Of a stretch of 64,000 bases of DNA, positions 41,156 to 53,957 are shown one piece after another (position 1 is the stretch's first letter; each line of letters starts with the position of its first letter). The notes beneath the pieces are model-generated. The model searched no databases. It was not told where the DNA came from and saw only the letters and a list, made by a program, of their open reading frames with translations. Made by a program: the position numbers and the translations under genes. The DNA comes from Vibrio syngnathi. Lineage in GTDB: Bacteria; Pseudomonadota; Gammaproteobacteria; Enterobacterales; Vibrionaceae. Location of the stretch: assembly GCF_002119525.1 (NCBI RefSeq), contig NZ_CP017916.1:3234329-3298328 (forward strand), given 5' to 3'.

Positions 41156-42070
41156 CTAAAGTGCTTTGCGATGATCCAACCAATCTTGGTGAAGCTGTTC
41201 ACTCGATCCTAAATACTTAACCATCCACTCGATCAACTTATGGTTGTCATCTTTACGCCACACTAAGCAGCAATGACTCTGCGGGCTTGGCTCGGGTAAT
41301 ATTTTTTCCACCAGCAAACCTTGCTCAATAATAGGTGCGGCAATATGCCTTGGCATGTAACCCACTCCAACACCATTTTTAAGGCACTCTATTGCGCTGT
41401 ACCAGTTAGGCAATAGAAGACGTCTCTGACTCGCATAGTGCCCAGTGTGACGCTTTGGCAGCACGCTAGAGGTATCATCCAAACAGATCGCTGGATATTG
41501 ACTGACAAAGGCTTCATTGAGGTTTTGCTCTCGCACACAAGGATGACTGGGTGACATAACAAATGCCCAATCTAACCGCCCCATATCTTTTACTTCAAAG
41601 TCACCGCCTACCGGAATCGCCGAAGTAGCACCAATCACAATATCCGCCCTGCCTTGTGCAATGGCTTCCCAAGAACCGTTAAACACTTCCATGTTGATCT
41701 GCAACTCAGCAAACTCAAACGTTTGGTAGAACTCTTCAATCATTGGCTTCATCTTGTCGAGCTTCACCACGTTATCAAGGGTTAGACGCAGGGTTTTCTT
41801 CCAACCACGGGCAGCGCGACGAGTTTGCGCACTGAGTTCTTCCATTTGTCTCAGCAGTTGGCGAGCCTCTTCAATAAACAGCTCCCCAGCAGGCGTTAGC
41901 TCTACTTTTCTTGGTAAGCGCCTGAAAAGTAAAACATCAAGCTCTTGCTCTACCTGTCTAACCCCATAGCTGATTGCCGATGGTACTTTGTGCAATTGTT
42001 CTGCAGCCGCAGTAAAGCTGCCCAAGCGAGCAACGGTATCAAGCATTTCTAACGAGGATTTAGAGAACAT
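41156..42070 (-). CDS. punR: LysR-family regulator, PunR-like (YdhB)
   Basis: The 304-residue protein has an N-terminal winged helix-turn-helix (FTAAAEQLHKVPSAISYGVRQVE) and a periplasmic-binding-like effector domain (IVIGATSAIPVGGDF). It matches E. coli YdhB/PunR in the VFNGxWxA and IGATxAIPVGG stretches. In E. coli, PunR activates the divergent purine nucleoside transporter gene. Here the divergent gene is also a PunC-like transporter, 163 bases away, so the same control is likely. Confidence 0.88.
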   Translation of the reverse strand: MFSKSSLEMLDTVARLGSFTAAAEQLHKVPSAISYGVRQVEQELDVLLFRRLPRKVELTPAGELFIEEARQLLRQMEELSAQTRRAARGWKKTLRLTLDNVVKLDKMKPMIEEFYQTFEFAELQINMEVFNGSWEAIAQGRADIVIGATSAIPVGGDFEVKDMGRLDWAFVMSPSHPCVREQNLNEAFVSQYPAICLDDTSSVLPKRHTGHYASQRRLLLPNWYSAIECLKNGVGVGYMPRHIAAPIIEQGLLVEKILPEPSPQSHCCLVWRKDDNHKLIEWMVKYLGSSEQLHQDWLDHRKAL

Positions 42071-42192
42071 AAGCCTTCAAATTTTTTGATTGATAACTAC
42101 ATATTTTAGCGTTTTATTTTATCAGCTCTGAAAAATAGAATGTCAGCATAAATAAACAGGGACTTTCATTCCTGATTATCTAACAATTTTTT

Positions 42193-42209
42193 TGATGATA
42201 AAAACATCA
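42193..42209. promoter_or_regulatory. Possible PunR operator
   Basis: TGATG-N7-CATCA lies between punR and punC, 25 bases before the punC start. The weak dyad is suggestive only. Confidence 0.3.
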
Positions 42210-42233
42210 CTACCTTTAGCTTAATGGCATCTT

Positions 42234-43445
42234 ATGAATATTTCTAAATTTCAATTGGTCTACCTTGCAGTTCTTTCCATGCTTGGCTTTATTGCGACCG
42301 ATATGTACCTTCCTGCATTTAAGGCAATGGAAGTCGATTTTGCAACCGGCCCAGAGCAGATCGCCTTGTCTCTCACCGTATTCCTTGGTGGTATGGCAAT
42401 GGGTCAGCTTCTTTGGGGTCTGGCGAGTGACAAGTATGGTCACCGTAATACGCTAGCGGTTGGTCTTGTTATCTTTACTGCAGCTTCATTCGGCTTAGCA
42501 TTCAGTACCGAGGTATGGCACCTACTAACGCTGCGCTTCATTCAAGCGATCGGTGTGTGTGCGCCTGCGGTAATTTGGCAAGCAATGGTTATTAAGCGTT
42601 ACTCTCAAAGCAGCAGCCAGCAAATTTTTGCGACTATCATGCCTCTAGTTGCGCTATCTCCAGCATTAGCACCTCAACTGGGTGTGTTGCTAGCAGACAG
42701 CTTTGGTTGGCACAGTATCTTTATCACATTGACGCTAATGGGCGCATTGTTGATCGCAACGACAATGGCTCAACCAAAAGAAGCACCGGAAGTAAAACAA
42801 ACATCGATCAAAACTGACATTAAAACTCTACTTAAGTCTAAGCCATACATGGGCAATGTGTTGATGTTTGCATCGGCGTCAGCAGCGTTCTTCGCTTACT
42901 TAACGGGTATGCCAGAGATCATGGCTCAACTAGGTTATGAAGCAAAAGACATTGGCCTGAGCTTCATTCCACAGACAATCGCCTTTATGGCTGGTGGTTA
43001 CTTCGGTAAGCAAGCGGTGAAGAAGTATGGCGATGGTGTGGTACTAAGAAATCTTATTGGTTTATTTAGTGTTGCCGCATTATTGATTTTCATTGCATCA
43101 CAATGGGAACTGACTTCAATCTGGCCTCTACTAGCACCTTTCTGTCTAATTGCCGTAGCGAATGGCGCACTTTACCCAATCGTAGTAAACCGTGCTCTAT
43201 CAAGTGCGAAACAGAGCCCTGCGACAGCGGCTGGCTTACAAAACAGCCTGCAAATAAGTATTAGTGGCCTAGCAAGTGCATTAGTTGCAGCAATGGCAAG
43301 CCAAGCACTAAGCGCAACAGGTATCGCGGTAATGATTTGTTTAGGTGCATTGTGGGTTGGCTATATTGTTTCGAACAAAGAACTGTCTGACCACTTTGTT
43401 GCACCAGATAACTCTCGCGTAGTAACAGAAGACACCCAAGACTAG
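42234..43445 (+). CDS. punC: MFS transporter, PunC-like purine nucleoside uptake
   Basis: The 403-residue protein has twelve predicted membrane segments. It carries the DHA1-type motifs DMYLPAFKAM and the cytoplasmic loop GQLLWGLASDKYGHR between segments 2 and 3. It resembles E. coli YdhC/PunC, a purine nucleoside importer, and lies opposite a PunR-like regulator. Older annotations would call it a multidrug (Bcr/CflA) transporter; context favours PunC. Its stop TAG is the first triplet of a 7-bp tandem repeat. Confidence 0.85.
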   Translation: MNISKFQLVYLAVLSMLGFIATDMYLPAFKAMEVDFATGPEQIALSLTVFLGGMAMGQLLWGLASDKYGHRNTLAVGLVIFTAASFGLAFSTEVWHLLTLRFIQAIGVCAPAVIWQAMVIKRYSQSSSQQIFATIMPLVALSPALAPQLGVLLADSFGWHSIFITLTLMGALLIATTMAQPKEAPEVKQTSIKTDIKTLLKSKPYMGNVLMFASASAAFFAYLTGMPEIMAQLGYEAKDIGLSFIPQTIAFMAGGYFGKQAVKKYGDGVVLRNLIGLFSVAALLIFIASQWELTSIWPLLAPFCLIAVANGALYPIVVNRALSSAKQSPATAAGLQNSLQISISGLASALVAAMASQALSATGIAVMICLGALWVGYIVSNKELSDHFVAPDNSRVVTEDTQD

Positions 43446-43483
43446 CTTCTAGCTTCTAGCTTCTAGCTTCTAGCTTCTAGCTT
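43443..43483. repeat. Heptanucleotide tandem repeat (TAGCTTC)
   Basis: Five complete TAGCTTC units (43443-43477) are followed by TAGCTT. The first TAG is the punC stop codon. Each copy is identical, which points to recent slippage. Confidence 0.95.
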
Positions 43484-43491
43484 AAGAAAAC

Positions 43492-43525
43492 AAAAAAGAG
43501 CGAGATTACTCGCTCTTTTTTATTT
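43492..43525. terminator. Bidirectional terminator between punC and glmU
   Basis: AAAAAAGAGCGAG-atta-CTCGCTCTTTTTTA is symmetric, with A and T tracts at both sides. Confidence 0.9.
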
Positions 43526-43538
43526 CTATACACCTAAG

Positions 43539-43568
43539 AAAAAACCAGTAGCGGTGCTACTGGCTTTC
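43539..43568 (-). terminator. Terminator of glmU
   Basis: On the minus strand CCAGTAGC-acc-GCTACTGG is followed by TTTTTTC. Confidence 0.85.
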
Positions 43569-43595
43569 ATTGAAATCATCTTATTTATTGCGAGA

Positions 43596-44957
43596 CTATT
43601 TTTTCTTAGTCGGACGCTGCCAGTTGGCAATTTTACGCTCTTTGGCTCGACTGATAACTAACTCATTTTCAGCAACATCACGAGTCACCGTTGAGCCTGC
43701 ACCGACAGTTGCGCCATTACCAATAGTAACAGGTGCAATGAGTTGGCTATCTGATCCAACAAATACGTCATCACCAATGATGGTTTTAAACTTGTTTGCA
43801 CCATCGTAGTTACAAGTAATTGCACCCGCACCCACGTTTACGCGTTGACCAATTTCAGCATCGCCTAAGTACGTTAGGTGATTCGCTTTAGAGCCTTCAC
43901 CAAGGCAAGTATTCTTCACTTCAACAAAGTTACCAACATGCGAGTTATTACGCATGTCAGCACCAGGACGTAGACGAGTGAAAGGGCCAATCGTACAGTC
44001 TTCACCGACCGTTGCACCTTCGATTACGCTGTATGGACGAACGATGGTGTTGTCATCGATCTCACAATCTTTCAATACACAACCGGTGCCGATAACCACG
44101 TTGTCGCCAATGCTTACGCTGCCTTCGATGATAACGTTAGTATCAATCTCAACATCCATGCCGCATTGCAGTTCACCACGTAGATCAAAGCGGCTTGGGT
44201 CGCGCAGCATTACGCCTTGCTTTAATAGTTTGTCAGCTTGCTCAGCTTGGTAAGCGCGCTCTAGACGAGCCAGTTGAGAGCGATCGTTAACGCCTTCAAC
44301 TTCAATTGGGTTTACAGGATGAACCGCTTCAACCGCACGGCCTTCATCGTGAGCCGCTGCGATAACGTCAGTCAGGTAGTATTCACCTTGTGCGTTGTCA
44401 TTGCTTAGACCTGATAACCAACGCTTAAGATCGCCACCAGTAGCCACCATAACGCCGGTATTAATCTCTTTGATAAGCTTCTGCTCATCAGTTGCATCTT
44501 TCTGTTCAACGATTGCCACAACAGGACCATTGCGACGAATGATACGACCGTAACCCATAGGGTTATCTAGAACGACAGTAAGCAGTGCTATACCACCGTT
44601 TGGTTGAGCGTCTAATAGATTTTCAATGGTTTCTGGCGAGATAAGCGGAACATCACCGTATAACACAAGTACTTTTTCATCATCAGCGAAATGTGCAGAA
44701 GCCTGATCGACCGCGTGGCCAGTACCTAACTGTTCAGCTTGCAGTGCCCAGTTAACCGTCTCGCTCGCTAGCGTAGACTTCATCTGATCACCACCATGGC
44801 CGTAGACCAAGTGAATGTTTTGAGCGCCTAAGCCGTTACAGGTGTCAATAACATGCTTCACCATTGGCTTACCCGCAAGCGTGTGCAGAACCTTTGGTGT
44901 GTTTGAATACATGCGAGTGCCTTTGCCCGCCGCGAGAATCACTGCGCTAAACTTCAT
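43596..44957 (-). CDS. glmU: Bifunctional UDP-GlcNAc pyrophosphorylase / GlcN-1-P acetyltransferase
   Basis: It makes UDP-N-acetylglucosamine for peptidoglycan and LPS. The 453-residue protein has an N-terminal nucleotidyltransferase domain (LAAGKGTRM, residues 8-16; VLYGDVPLI) and a C-terminal left-handed beta-helix acetyltransferase domain from about residue 250, with the [11 protein letters not shown] and [10 protein letters not shown] segments. The frame extends six codons upstream, but the ATG at 44957 starts the normal [11 protein letters not shown]. It follows the atp operon but is separated by the operon's terminator. Confidence 0.97.
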   Translation of the reverse strand: MKFSAVILAAGKGTRMYSNTPKVLHTLAGKPMVKHVIDTCNGLGAQNIHLVYGHGGDQMKSTLASETVNWALQAEQLGTGHAVDQASAHFADDEKVLVLYGDVPLISPETIENLLDAQPNGGIALLTVVLDNPMGYGRIIRRNGPVVAIVEQKDATDEQKLIKEINTGVMVATGGDLKRWLSGLSNDNAQGEYYLTDVIAAAHDEGRAVEAVHPVNPIEVEGVNDRSQLARLERAYQAEQADKLLKQGVMLRDPSRFDLRGELQCGMDVEIDTNVIIEGSVSIGDNVVIGTGCVLKDCEIDDNTIVRPYSVIEGATVGEDCTIGPFTRLRPGADMRNNSHVGNFVEVKNTCLGEGSKANHLTYLGDAEIGQRVNVGAGAITCNYDGANKFKTIIGDDVFVGSDSQLIAPVTIGNGATVGAGSTVTRDVAENELVISRAKERKIANWQRPTKKK

Positions 44958-45084
44958 TGTAAACCTATCCAACAATATTTTTATTAAGTCGATATTGTAA
45001 CCGTTTTTTGCAAAAAATTAAATCGCAATGGCCACTTAGCCTGCAATGATAAATAATATGAGTCTTTCTGAGCACCCAAAAATG

Positions 45085-45117
45085 CAAAAAGGCGACCCTT
45101 ATTAGGTCGCCTTTATC
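45085..45117 (-). terminator. Terminator of the atp operon
   Basis: On the minus strand AAAGGCGACC-taataag-GGTCGCCTTTTTGC is a strong stem with a T tail, 25 bases after atpC. Confidence 0.9.
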
Positions 45118-45141
45118 TCAGAGTCTATAATCTTAAAAAGA

Positions 45142-45564
45142 CTAACGACGCTGTTTTGTCAGTTCGATAACTCGTAACTGAGCAATGGCTTTAGCCAGTT
45201 CACCGGCCGCTTGTGCGAAGTCTATATCGCCATGCTGATTTTGGATATTCTCCACAGCCTTGCGTTTAGCTTCTTCCGCCTTTGCTGCGTCTAGTTCTTC
45301 ACCACGGATAGCTGTATCAGCCAGTACAGTCGCTGTACCAGGCTGAACTTCTACCATGCCACCAGAAACATAAATAATTTCTTCGTGACCGTGCTGCTTA
45401 ACAATACGCACCATACCAGGCTTGATAGCGGTCAGCAGTGGAGTGTGACCATGGAAAATACCAAGCTCACCCTCACTACCGGTCACCTGAAACGTCTCAA
45501 CAAGACCAGAGAAAATTTGTTTCTCGGCACTTACAACGTCTAGGTGAAAGGTTATTGCTGCCAT
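45142..45564 (-). CDS. atpC: ATP synthase F1 epsilon subunit
   Basis: The 140-residue central-stalk subunit has an N-terminal beta sandwich ([34 protein letters not shown]) and a C-terminal helical hairpin that can inhibit ATP hydrolysis. It is last in the operon, 18 bases after atpD. Confidence 0.97.
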   Translation of the reverse strand: MAAITFHLDVVSAEKQIFSGLVETFQVTGSEGELGIFHGHTPLLTAIKPGMVRIVKQHGHEEIIYVSGGMVEVQPGTATVLADTAIRGEELDAAKAEEAKRKAVENIQNQHGDIDFAQAAGELAKAIAQLRVIELTKQRR

Positions 45565-45582
45565 ATCGCCTCCTAGTTAGCC

Positions 45583-47004
<1,422 letters not shown>

Positions 47005-47020
47005 TTAGTTTTACCTAAGC

Positions 47021-47887
47021 TTAAACCGCAGCTGCGCCTGAAACGATCTCAGAAAGTTCTTGTGTAATCGCCGATTGACGGGCTTTGTTATACACAAGTT
47101 CTAAGTCATCAATAATGTCACCAGCATTATCTGTTGCTGATTTCATTGCAATCATTCGAGCCGCTTGCTCACAAGCAAGATTCTCAACCACACCTTGGTA
47201 CACTTGAGATTCGACATAGCGAACCAGTAGTGCATCTAGTAGTGGTTTTGGCTCGGGCTCATAAATGTAATCCCAAGAATGACTGCGTTTCATTTCTTCG
47301 CTGTCTGATTTAGGCAAAGGAAGTAATTGATCGATCGTTGGTTCTTGAACCATAGTGTTTTCAAACTTGTTGAACACTACGAACAGGCGATCTAGTTCGC
47401 CTTCATCATATTTCTTCAGCATAACGCTTACAGAGCCAATCAAGTCTTCAAGGCTTGGACGATCGCCCAGACCAGAAACTTGAGCTGCTACTTTCGCGCC
47501 GCTGTTATTGAAAAATGCTGTTGCTTTAGAGCCTACAATTGCAAGCTCTACATCAGCACCTTTCTCAGACCAATCTTTCATGTCATTCATGGCTTTTTTG
47601 AACAAGTTAATGTTCAAACCACCACAAAGACCACGGTCTGTAGAAACGATGATGTAACCAACACGTTTGGCTTCTCGTTCCTCAAGATAAGGATGCTTAT
47701 ACTCGAGGCTACCATTAGCCAAATGACCGATCACTTTACGCATTGTTTCTGCATATGGACGAGTAGCTTCCATTGCGTCTTGAGAACGACGCATTTTTGA
47801 AGCTGCTACCATTTCCATTGCTTTCGTAATCTTCTGTGTGCTTTTAACACTACCGATTTTATTACGTATCTCTTTTGCGCCGGCCAT
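47021..47887 (-). CDS. atpG: ATP synthase F1 gamma subunit
   Basis: This is the 288-residue rotor shaft. The N-terminal helix ([29 protein letters not shown]) and C-terminal helix ([19 protein letters not shown]) form the coiled coil that turns inside the alpha3-beta3 ring. The conserved [11 protein letters not shown] is present. Confidence 0.98.
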   Translation of the reverse strand: MAGAKEIRNKIGSVKSTQKITKAMEMVAASKMRRSQDAMEATRPYAETMRKVIGHLANGSLEYKHPYLEEREAKRVGYIIVSTDRGLCGGLNINLFKKAMNDMKDWSEKGADVELAIVGSKATAFFNNSGAKVAAQVSGLGDRPSLEDLIGSVSVMLKKYDEGELDRLFVVFNKFENTMVQEPTIDQLLPLPKSDSEEMKRSHSWDYIYEPEPKPLLDALLVRYVESQVYQGVVENLACEQAARMIAMKSATDNAGDIIDDLELVYNKARQSAITQELSEIVSGAAAV

Positions 47888-47935
47888 CGTTACTCTCCGT
47901 TAATGGTATGAGGTGGCCCTAAGACCACCTACCAA

Positions 47936-49477
47936 TTACCAGGTCTGGGTTGCCTTGAAATCGTCAACAAGCTTCTTCAGCTCAGCTTCGATTTCTTTGT
48001 TGAAAGCACCCGTTGCGTCGATCTGTGTTGCTAGATCAGCGTATTGACCACGAGCAAACGACAGTAAAGCAGCTTCAAAATCTAGAACTTTAGAAAGTTC
48101 TACGTCTTGAAGGTATCCACGCTCTGCAGCGAAGATTACTAGAGCTTGGTCAAATACAGACATAGGAGCGTATTGCTTCTGCTTCATCAGTTCTGTAACT
48201 TTTTGACCGTGGTCTAGCTGCTTCTTAGTCGCTTCATCAAGATCCGAAGAGAACTGAGCAAATGCTGCAAGTTCACGGTATTGAGCTAGAGCAGTACGGA
48301 TACCGCCAGATAGCTTCTTGATGATTTTAGTCTGCGCCGAACCACCTACACGAGAAACTGAGATACCTGGGTCAACAGCTGGACGTACGCCCGCGTTGAA
48401 TAGCTCAGTTTGTAGGAAGATCTGACCATCAGTAATCGAGATTACGTTCGTTGGTACGAATGCAGATACGTCACCAGCTTGCGTTTCGATGATAGGTAGA
48501 GCAGTTAAAGAACCAGTCTTGCCTGTCACTTCGCCGTTAGTGAATTTTTCTACGTATGCTTCGCTTACACGAGCTGCACGCTCTAGTAGACGAGAGTGAA
48601 GGTAGAAAACATCACCTGGGAACGCTTCACGACCTGGTGGACGCTTAAGTAGTAGTGAAATTTGACGGTAAGCTACCGCTTGCTTAGATAGATCATCATA
48701 AACAATCAGTGCGTCTTCGCCGCGGTCACGGAAGTATTCACCCATCGCACAACCAGCATACGGTGCAAGGTATTGCAGCGCTGCAGATTCAGAAGCCGAT
48801 GCAACAACAACAACAGTGTTAGCCAGTGCGCCGTGCTCTTCTAATTTGCGAACTACGTTAGCAATGGTCGACGCTTTTTGGCCGATAGCTACGTAGATAG
48901 AGAAAATACCAGAGTCTTTCTGGTTAATAATCGCATCGATCGCCATTGCTGTTTTACCAGTCTGACGGTCACCGATTATTAGTTCACGTTGACCACGACC
49001 GATAGGGATCATTGAGTCAACTGACTTGTAACCAGTTTGAACAGGTTGATCTACCGATTTACGCTCGATTACACCTGGTGCGATAATTTCTACAGGCGAA
49101 GTAAGTTTCGCTTCGATTGGACCTTTACCATCAATTGGCTCGCCTAGCGTGTTTACAACACGACCAAGCATTTCAGGACCTACTGGTACTTCAAGAATAC
49201 GACCAGTACCTGTAACTTTCATGCCTTCCTGTAGGTCAGCATACGGGCCCATTACAACAGCACCAACCGAATCACGGTTCAAGTTTAGTGCTAGCGCGTA
49301 ACGGCCACCCGGTAGTTCGATCATTTCACCTTGCATCACGTCCGCTAGGCCGTGGATGCTAAGGATGCCATCGCTTACAGAAACGATAGTACCTTCATTG
49401 CGAGCTTCACTAACAACGTCGAAAGATTCAATACGTTGTTTAATTAGATCGCTAATTTCAGTGGAATTAAGTTGCAT
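47936..49477 (-). CDS. atpA: ATP synthase F1 alpha subunit
   Basis: The 513-residue non-catalytic nucleotide-binding subunit has P-loop [13 protein letters not shown] (about residue 169) and the ASE-rich [18 protein letters not shown]. The frame is open ten codons further upstream into atpH, but the ATG at 49477 starts [16 protein letters not shown], has GGAG at good spacing, and avoids overlap. Confidence 0.98.
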   Translation of the reverse strand: MQLNSTEISDLIKQRIESFDVVSEARNEGTIVSVSDGILSIHGLADVMQGEMIELPGGRYALALNLNRDSVGAVVMGPYADLQEGMKVTGTGRILEVPVGPEMLGRVVNTLGEPIDGKGPIEAKLTSPVEIIAPGVIERKSVDQPVQTGYKSVDSMIPIGRGQRELIIGDRQTGKTAMAIDAIINQKDSGIFSIYVAIGQKASTIANVVRKLEEHGALANTVVVVASASESAALQYLAPYAGCAMGEYFRDRGEDALIVYDDLSKQAVAYRQISLLLKRPPGREAFPGDVFYLHSRLLERAARVSEAYVEKFTNGEVTGKTGSLTALPIIETQAGDVSAFVPTNVISITDGQIFLQTELFNAGVRPAVDPGISVSRVGGSAQTKIIKKLSGGIRTALAQYRELAAFAQFSSDLDEATKKQLDHGQKVTELMKQKQYAPMSVFDQALVIFAAERGYLQDVELSKVLDFEAALLSFARGQYADLATQIDATGAFNKEIEAELKKLVDDFKATQTW

Positions 49478-49490
49478 GCTCCAATCCCCA

Positions 49491-50024
49491 TTAAGACTGC
49501 AATGCATCGCTCAGGCGGTCTAAACGACTGCGCGCTGAGTTATCGATGACTAGGTCTCCGGCTCGAATAATAACTCCACTAAGTAGAGTCTCATCTATAC
49601 TGCAATTCAGCTGAACTTTGCGCGCTAGGCGCAGTTCCAATTTGCTGATGATGTTTGTGCGCTGTTCTTCAGAAAGTTCAACAGCTGAAGTAACTTCAAC
49701 GTCGATCTTTTTCTCATGCTCTTGTTTAAGCAATAAGAACTGTTTACAAACATCAGGAAAGGCCATTAAACGACCATTCTCTGCCATCACTTTAATTAAG
49801 TTTTGGCCGAATTCATCAAATTGTTCGCCACAAATTACAATGAATATTTCAGCTAATTTTTCAGCAGTCATTGAACTGCTTAATAAATTGTGAACATCAT
49901 CATTTTGTGCCACTTCGGCAGCAAAAGTAAGCATTTGACCCCATTGGTCTAGCTCACCTTTATCTACCGCAAAGTCAAACGCTGCTTTAGCATAGGGGCG
50001 TGCGATTGTAGTCAAATCAGACAT
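49491..50024 (-). CDS. atpH: ATP synthase F1 delta subunit
   Basis: The 177-residue subunit links F1 to the peripheral stalk. It begins [15 protein letters not shown], a typical delta start, and ends [16 protein letters not shown]. It lies between atpF and atpA. Confidence 0.97.
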   Translation of the reverse strand: MSDLTTIARPYAKAAFDFAVDKGELDQWGQMLTFAAEVAQNDDVHNLLSSSMTAEKLAEIFIVICGEQFDEFGQNLIKVMAENGRLMAFPDVCKQFLLLKQEHEKKIDVEVTSAVELSEEQRTNIISKLELRLARKVQLNCSIDETLLSGVIIRAGDLVIDNSARSRLDRLSDALQS

Positions 50025-50039
50025 ATACAGCCCCTTGCT

Positions 50040-50510
50040 TTAAAGTTTTGCAGTAATGTTGTTAAGAAGATCATCGTGTACATCTTTATCGATTGTACGT
50101 TCAAGGATTTTCTCAGCACCAGCTATAGCCAGAGTTGCGACTTGTTTGCGCAGGTCATCACGGGCACGTGTACGCTCTGCTTCAATTTCTGCTTCAGCTT
50201 GCGCTAAGATCTTCTGGCGTTCTGCCTGAGCCTCTTCGCGTGCTTCATCAATAATTTGAGCTTTACGTTTGTTTGCCTGATCAATAACCTCAGTTGCAGT
50301 GCGCTTTGCTTCTTTCATTTGCTCAGAAGCGTTGGCTTGTGCCAGGTTCAAGTCTTTAGCAGCGCGTTCAGCGGCTACTAGACCGTCAGCAATTTTCTTC
50401 TGACGTTCTTCAATTGCTTGCATGATTGGTGGCCATACATATTTCATGCAGAACCAAACAAACAGTGAAAAAGCAATTGCTTGACCTAGCAGAGTTGCGT
50501 TCATATTCAC
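50040..50510 (-). CDS. atpF: ATP synthase Fo b subunit
   Basis: The 156-residue peripheral-stalk subunit has one N-terminal membrane helix ([23 protein letters not shown]). A long charged coiled coil rich in Ala, Glu, Arg and Lys then reaches F1. Confidence 0.97.
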   Translation of the reverse strand: MNMNATLLGQAIAFSLFVWFCMKYVWPPIMQAIEERQKKIADGLVAAERAAKDLNLAQANASEQMKEAKRTATEVIDQANKRKAQIIDEAREEAQAERQKILAQAEAEIEAERTRARDDLRKQVATLAIAGAEKILERTIDKDVHDDLLNNITAKL

Positions 50511-50569
50511 AACAGCTACCCCTCGTTAAGAATCAACTACAAAAATTTAATTAACTATTTAGAAGTTAA

Positions 50570-50827
<258 letters not shown>

Positions 50828-50876
50828 TTACGTTCTCCGATTAACATTAATAGTTAGAATAAAGCTTAAAAATTTT

Positions 50877-51677
<801 letters not shown>

Positions 51678-51682
51678 TCATC

Positions 51683-52072
51683 CTATTTTTTATTGTTAAT
51701 GAAAAGCACTGGCGCAAAGATATTAATACCTAGAACCAGTAAATAGGTCAGTTTGAGGGGAATTAATTCCACCTGCATATACATGTAGACGATAGAGAAT
51801 AGTAGAACTGTGATTAAGATTTTTAGCGCTTCACCAGCATAGAACGACGCCGCAACTAACTTAGTTGCGCGAGCTCCACAAAATAGGAAAGCACACACAC
51901 AAAAAACCACATTCGCGATGACAAAAATACCGCCACCGATTAATGCAGCAAAACCCCAATCAGGATTAACAGCTAAACCTAACCCTATCGCCACTAATAT
52001 AACCGCGCTAAGCTCGATCAATAACATTTGCTTTGCAAGCACTCGTCCTGGTCTTGCTAACGCCGCTACCAT
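51683..52072 (-). CDS. atpI: ATP synthase assembly protein AtpI
   Basis: The 129-residue protein has four membrane segments and a Gly-rich start of the second hairpin. AtpI helps assemble the c ring and is not part of the finished enzyme. It is first in the operon and is followed by atpB eight bases later. Confidence 0.93.
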   Translation of the reverse strand: MVAALARPGRVLAKQMLLIELSAVILVAIGLGLAVNPDWGFAALIGGGIFVIANVVFCVCAFLFCGARATKLVAASFYAGEALKILITVLLFSIVYMYMQVELIPLKLTYLLVLGINIFAPVLFINNKK

Positions 52073-52084
52073 GTATTCGTTCCT

Positions 52085-52116
52085 CTTTTAAGCCTACTTT
52101 GATACTCGCTTAAAAG
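52085..52116 (-). promoter_or_regulatory. Stem-loop in the atp leader
   Basis: CTTTTAAGC and GCTTAAAAG form a perfect 9-bp stem with a 14-base loop. It sits just before the atpI ribosome-binding site (AGAGGAAC), so it could affect translation or mRNA decay. Confidence 0.45.
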
Positions 52117-52137
52117 CGTGCTGAGAAATTGGCGAAA

Positions 52138-52165
52138 ATTATACGTTCAGCCAAATTGATTGCAA
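52138..52165 (-). promoter_or_regulatory. atp operon promoter
   Basis: On the minus strand TTGCAA (52160-52165), a 16-base spacer and TATAAT (52138-52143) lie about 65 bases before atpI. Confidence 0.75.
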
Positions 52166-52241
52166 TAAGAATGCAGCAATCATTTACATTTTTGTTTACA
52201 AACCGACAACTTTTGTACAAGGTCACTTGTTCATTACATAA

Positions 52242-52255
52242 TTGACCTAAATCAA
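52242..52255. promoter_or_regulatory. FNR-like box between parB and atpI
   Basis: TTGAC-CTAA-ATCAA matches the FNR consensus TTGAT-N4-ATCAA at nine of ten positions, inside an 8-bp dyad (52238-52259). It lies about 100 bases upstream of the atp promoter. It might alternatively be a weak end-signal for parB. Confidence 0.4.
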
Positions 52256-52264
52256 TTATCTCAC

Positions 52265-53146
52265 TTAGTACTCTAATTTAGCAATAAGTTGATCTAATTT
52301 GTGAGGCTCATCAAGAGTAATTGTCACTTTTGACTTCCCACTAACAGAACGAGTAACTGAAACGTTTGCTTGCAATTTTTCCGTGAGTCTTCGTGAAAGT
52401 TCGATAGCTTCAGTGTCTTCAAGCTTCGATTCTGATTCAACGTCTGGCTTTAAGCACTTTTTAACAAGTTGCTCAGTTTGACGCACGGTCATTTTTTTGG
52501 TTGCCGCAGTGTTTGCTGCCTCAACCTGGGTATCGCCTTCAAGCGCAAGCAATGCTCTAGCATGCCCCATTTCCAGATGTTTATTGGAAACTAAACCTTT
52601 TACTTCATTTTCGAGCTGATTTAGACGTAATAAGTTACTAACTGTTGCTCTCGACTTACCGATCACTTCAGCGACTTGTTGATGTGTCAGCTCAAATTCG
52701 TTCTGTAAGCGCTCTAACGCTTGTGCTTCTTCGATAGCATTCAAGTCTTCACGCTGAATATTCTCGATCAATGCCATCGCAATCGCGGCTTTGTCTTCAA
52801 CTCTTTTGATCAGACATGGCACTTGCCTAAGGCCAGCTTGACGAGCCGCTCTCCAACGACGTTCGCCAGCTATAATCTCAAACTGGTCTTGCGCTAGCGG
52901 GCGTACAACAATTGGCTGAATAATGCCTTGAGATTGAATTGATGCTGCCAGCTCTTCTAGCGCTTCCGGCGCAATATCCTTACGCGGTTGATATACACCT
53001 GGCTTTAAGCAACCAACAGCCAATTCGATAAGCTCACCATCAGCCGACAACGCCTGACTGTAAGAAGCAACTTGCTGTTTTTCACGAGCCAATGAGCTAG
53101 TTGCAAGCAATGCATCTAGCCCCTTTCCTAAACCACGCTTAGACAT
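52265..53146 (-). CDS. parB: Chromosome partition protein ParB (Spo0J)
   Basis: The 293-residue protein binds parS sites near the origin and spreads as a CTP clamp. The N-terminal CTPase motifs are IQSQGIIQPIVVRP and GERRWRAARQAGL (GERRxRA). A helix-turn-helix follows (LTHQQVAEVIGKSRATVSNLLRL), and a C-terminal dimer domain ends the protein. It is encoded 17 bases after parA. I found no full parS site inside the window. Confidence 0.97.
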   Translation of the reverse strand: MSKRGLGKGLDALLATSSLAREKQQVASYSQALSADGELIELAVGCLKPGVYQPRKDIAPEALEELAASIQSQGIIQPIVVRPLAQDQFEIIAGERRWRAARQAGLRQVPCLIKRVEDKAAIAMALIENIQREDLNAIEEAQALERLQNEFELTHQQVAEVIGKSRATVSNLLRLNQLENEVKGLVSNKHLEMGHARALLALEGDTQVEAANTAATKKMTVRQTEQLVKKCLKPDVESESKLEDTEAIELSRRLTEKLQANVSVTRSVSGKSKVTITLDEPHKLDQLIAKLEY

Positions 53147-53163
53147 TGAGCGAATTCCTTTGG

Positions 53164-53943
53164 TTAGACCGATACTGGGACTTCTTCACGACGCAACATT
53201 TCGCCAGCAAGAGCAAGATATGCCTTAGCTCCAGCTGAATATTTGTCGTAGTACATTGCTGGCTTGCCATGACTCGGCGCTTCTGCCAGACGCACATTTC
53301 TAGGGATCACAGTTCGGTAAACTTTGCTACCGAAGTGCTTTTTGAGTTGATCAGATACTTCGTTCGATAAGCGGTTACGAGGATCGTACATAGTACGCAG
53401 AAGACCTTCGATCTTCAGATTCTCGTTGACCACCGCAGCGAGCTTGCTGATGGTATCCATCAACGCTGTCAAACCTTCCAGAGCAAAGTACTCACATTGC
53501 ATAGGAACCAATACGGAATCAGCCGCAGCCATCGCATTAATTGTAAGAAGGTTTAGAGAAGGTGGGCAATCGATAAAGATGAAATCATAGTTATCACGAA
53601 CTGATGCTAGTGCATTTTTAAGGCGAACTTCGCGTGCAAACACTTCCATCAACTTGATTTCTGCTGCTGTAACATCACCATTTGCGGCGATGAGATCATA
53701 GTTACCAGATGTACTTCGGCAAACTACCTCATCAAAAGGGGTGTCTTCAACCAGCAAATCGTAAGCAGTTGCTTCAACCTGATACTTGTCGACACCGCTC
53801 GCCATAGTGGCATTACCTTGAGGATCGAGGTCAACAACCAATATCTTGCGCTTTGTTGCCGCCATTGATGCTGCCAAGTTAATGCAAGTTGTTGTTTTTC
53901 CTACGCCACCCTTCTGGTTGGCAATTGCTACGATTTTACCCAC
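53164..53943 (-). CDS. parA: Chromosome partition ATPase ParA (Soj)
   Basis: The 259-residue MinD/ParA-type ATPase has the deviant Walker A KGGVGKTTTCINLA (residues 10-23), the switch DLDPQGNAT and Walker B FIFIDCPPSL. It moves ParB-bound origins. It follows rsmG by 14 bases in the operon mnmG-rsmG-parA-parB. Confidence 0.98.
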   Translation of the reverse strand: MGKIVAIANQKGGVGKTTTCINLAASMAATKRKILVVDLDPQGNATMASGVDKYQVEATAYDLLVEDTPFDEVVCRSTSGNYDLIAANGDVTAAEIKLMEVFAREVRLKNALASVRDNYDFIFIDCPPSLNLLTINAMAAADSVLVPMQCEYFALEGLTALMDTISKLAAVVNENLKIEGLLRTMYDPRNRLSNEVSDQLKKHFGSKVYRTVIPRNVRLAEAPSHGKPAMYYDKYSAGAKAYLALAGEMLRREEVPVSV

Positions 53944-53957
53944 TATGGCCTCGCTGA

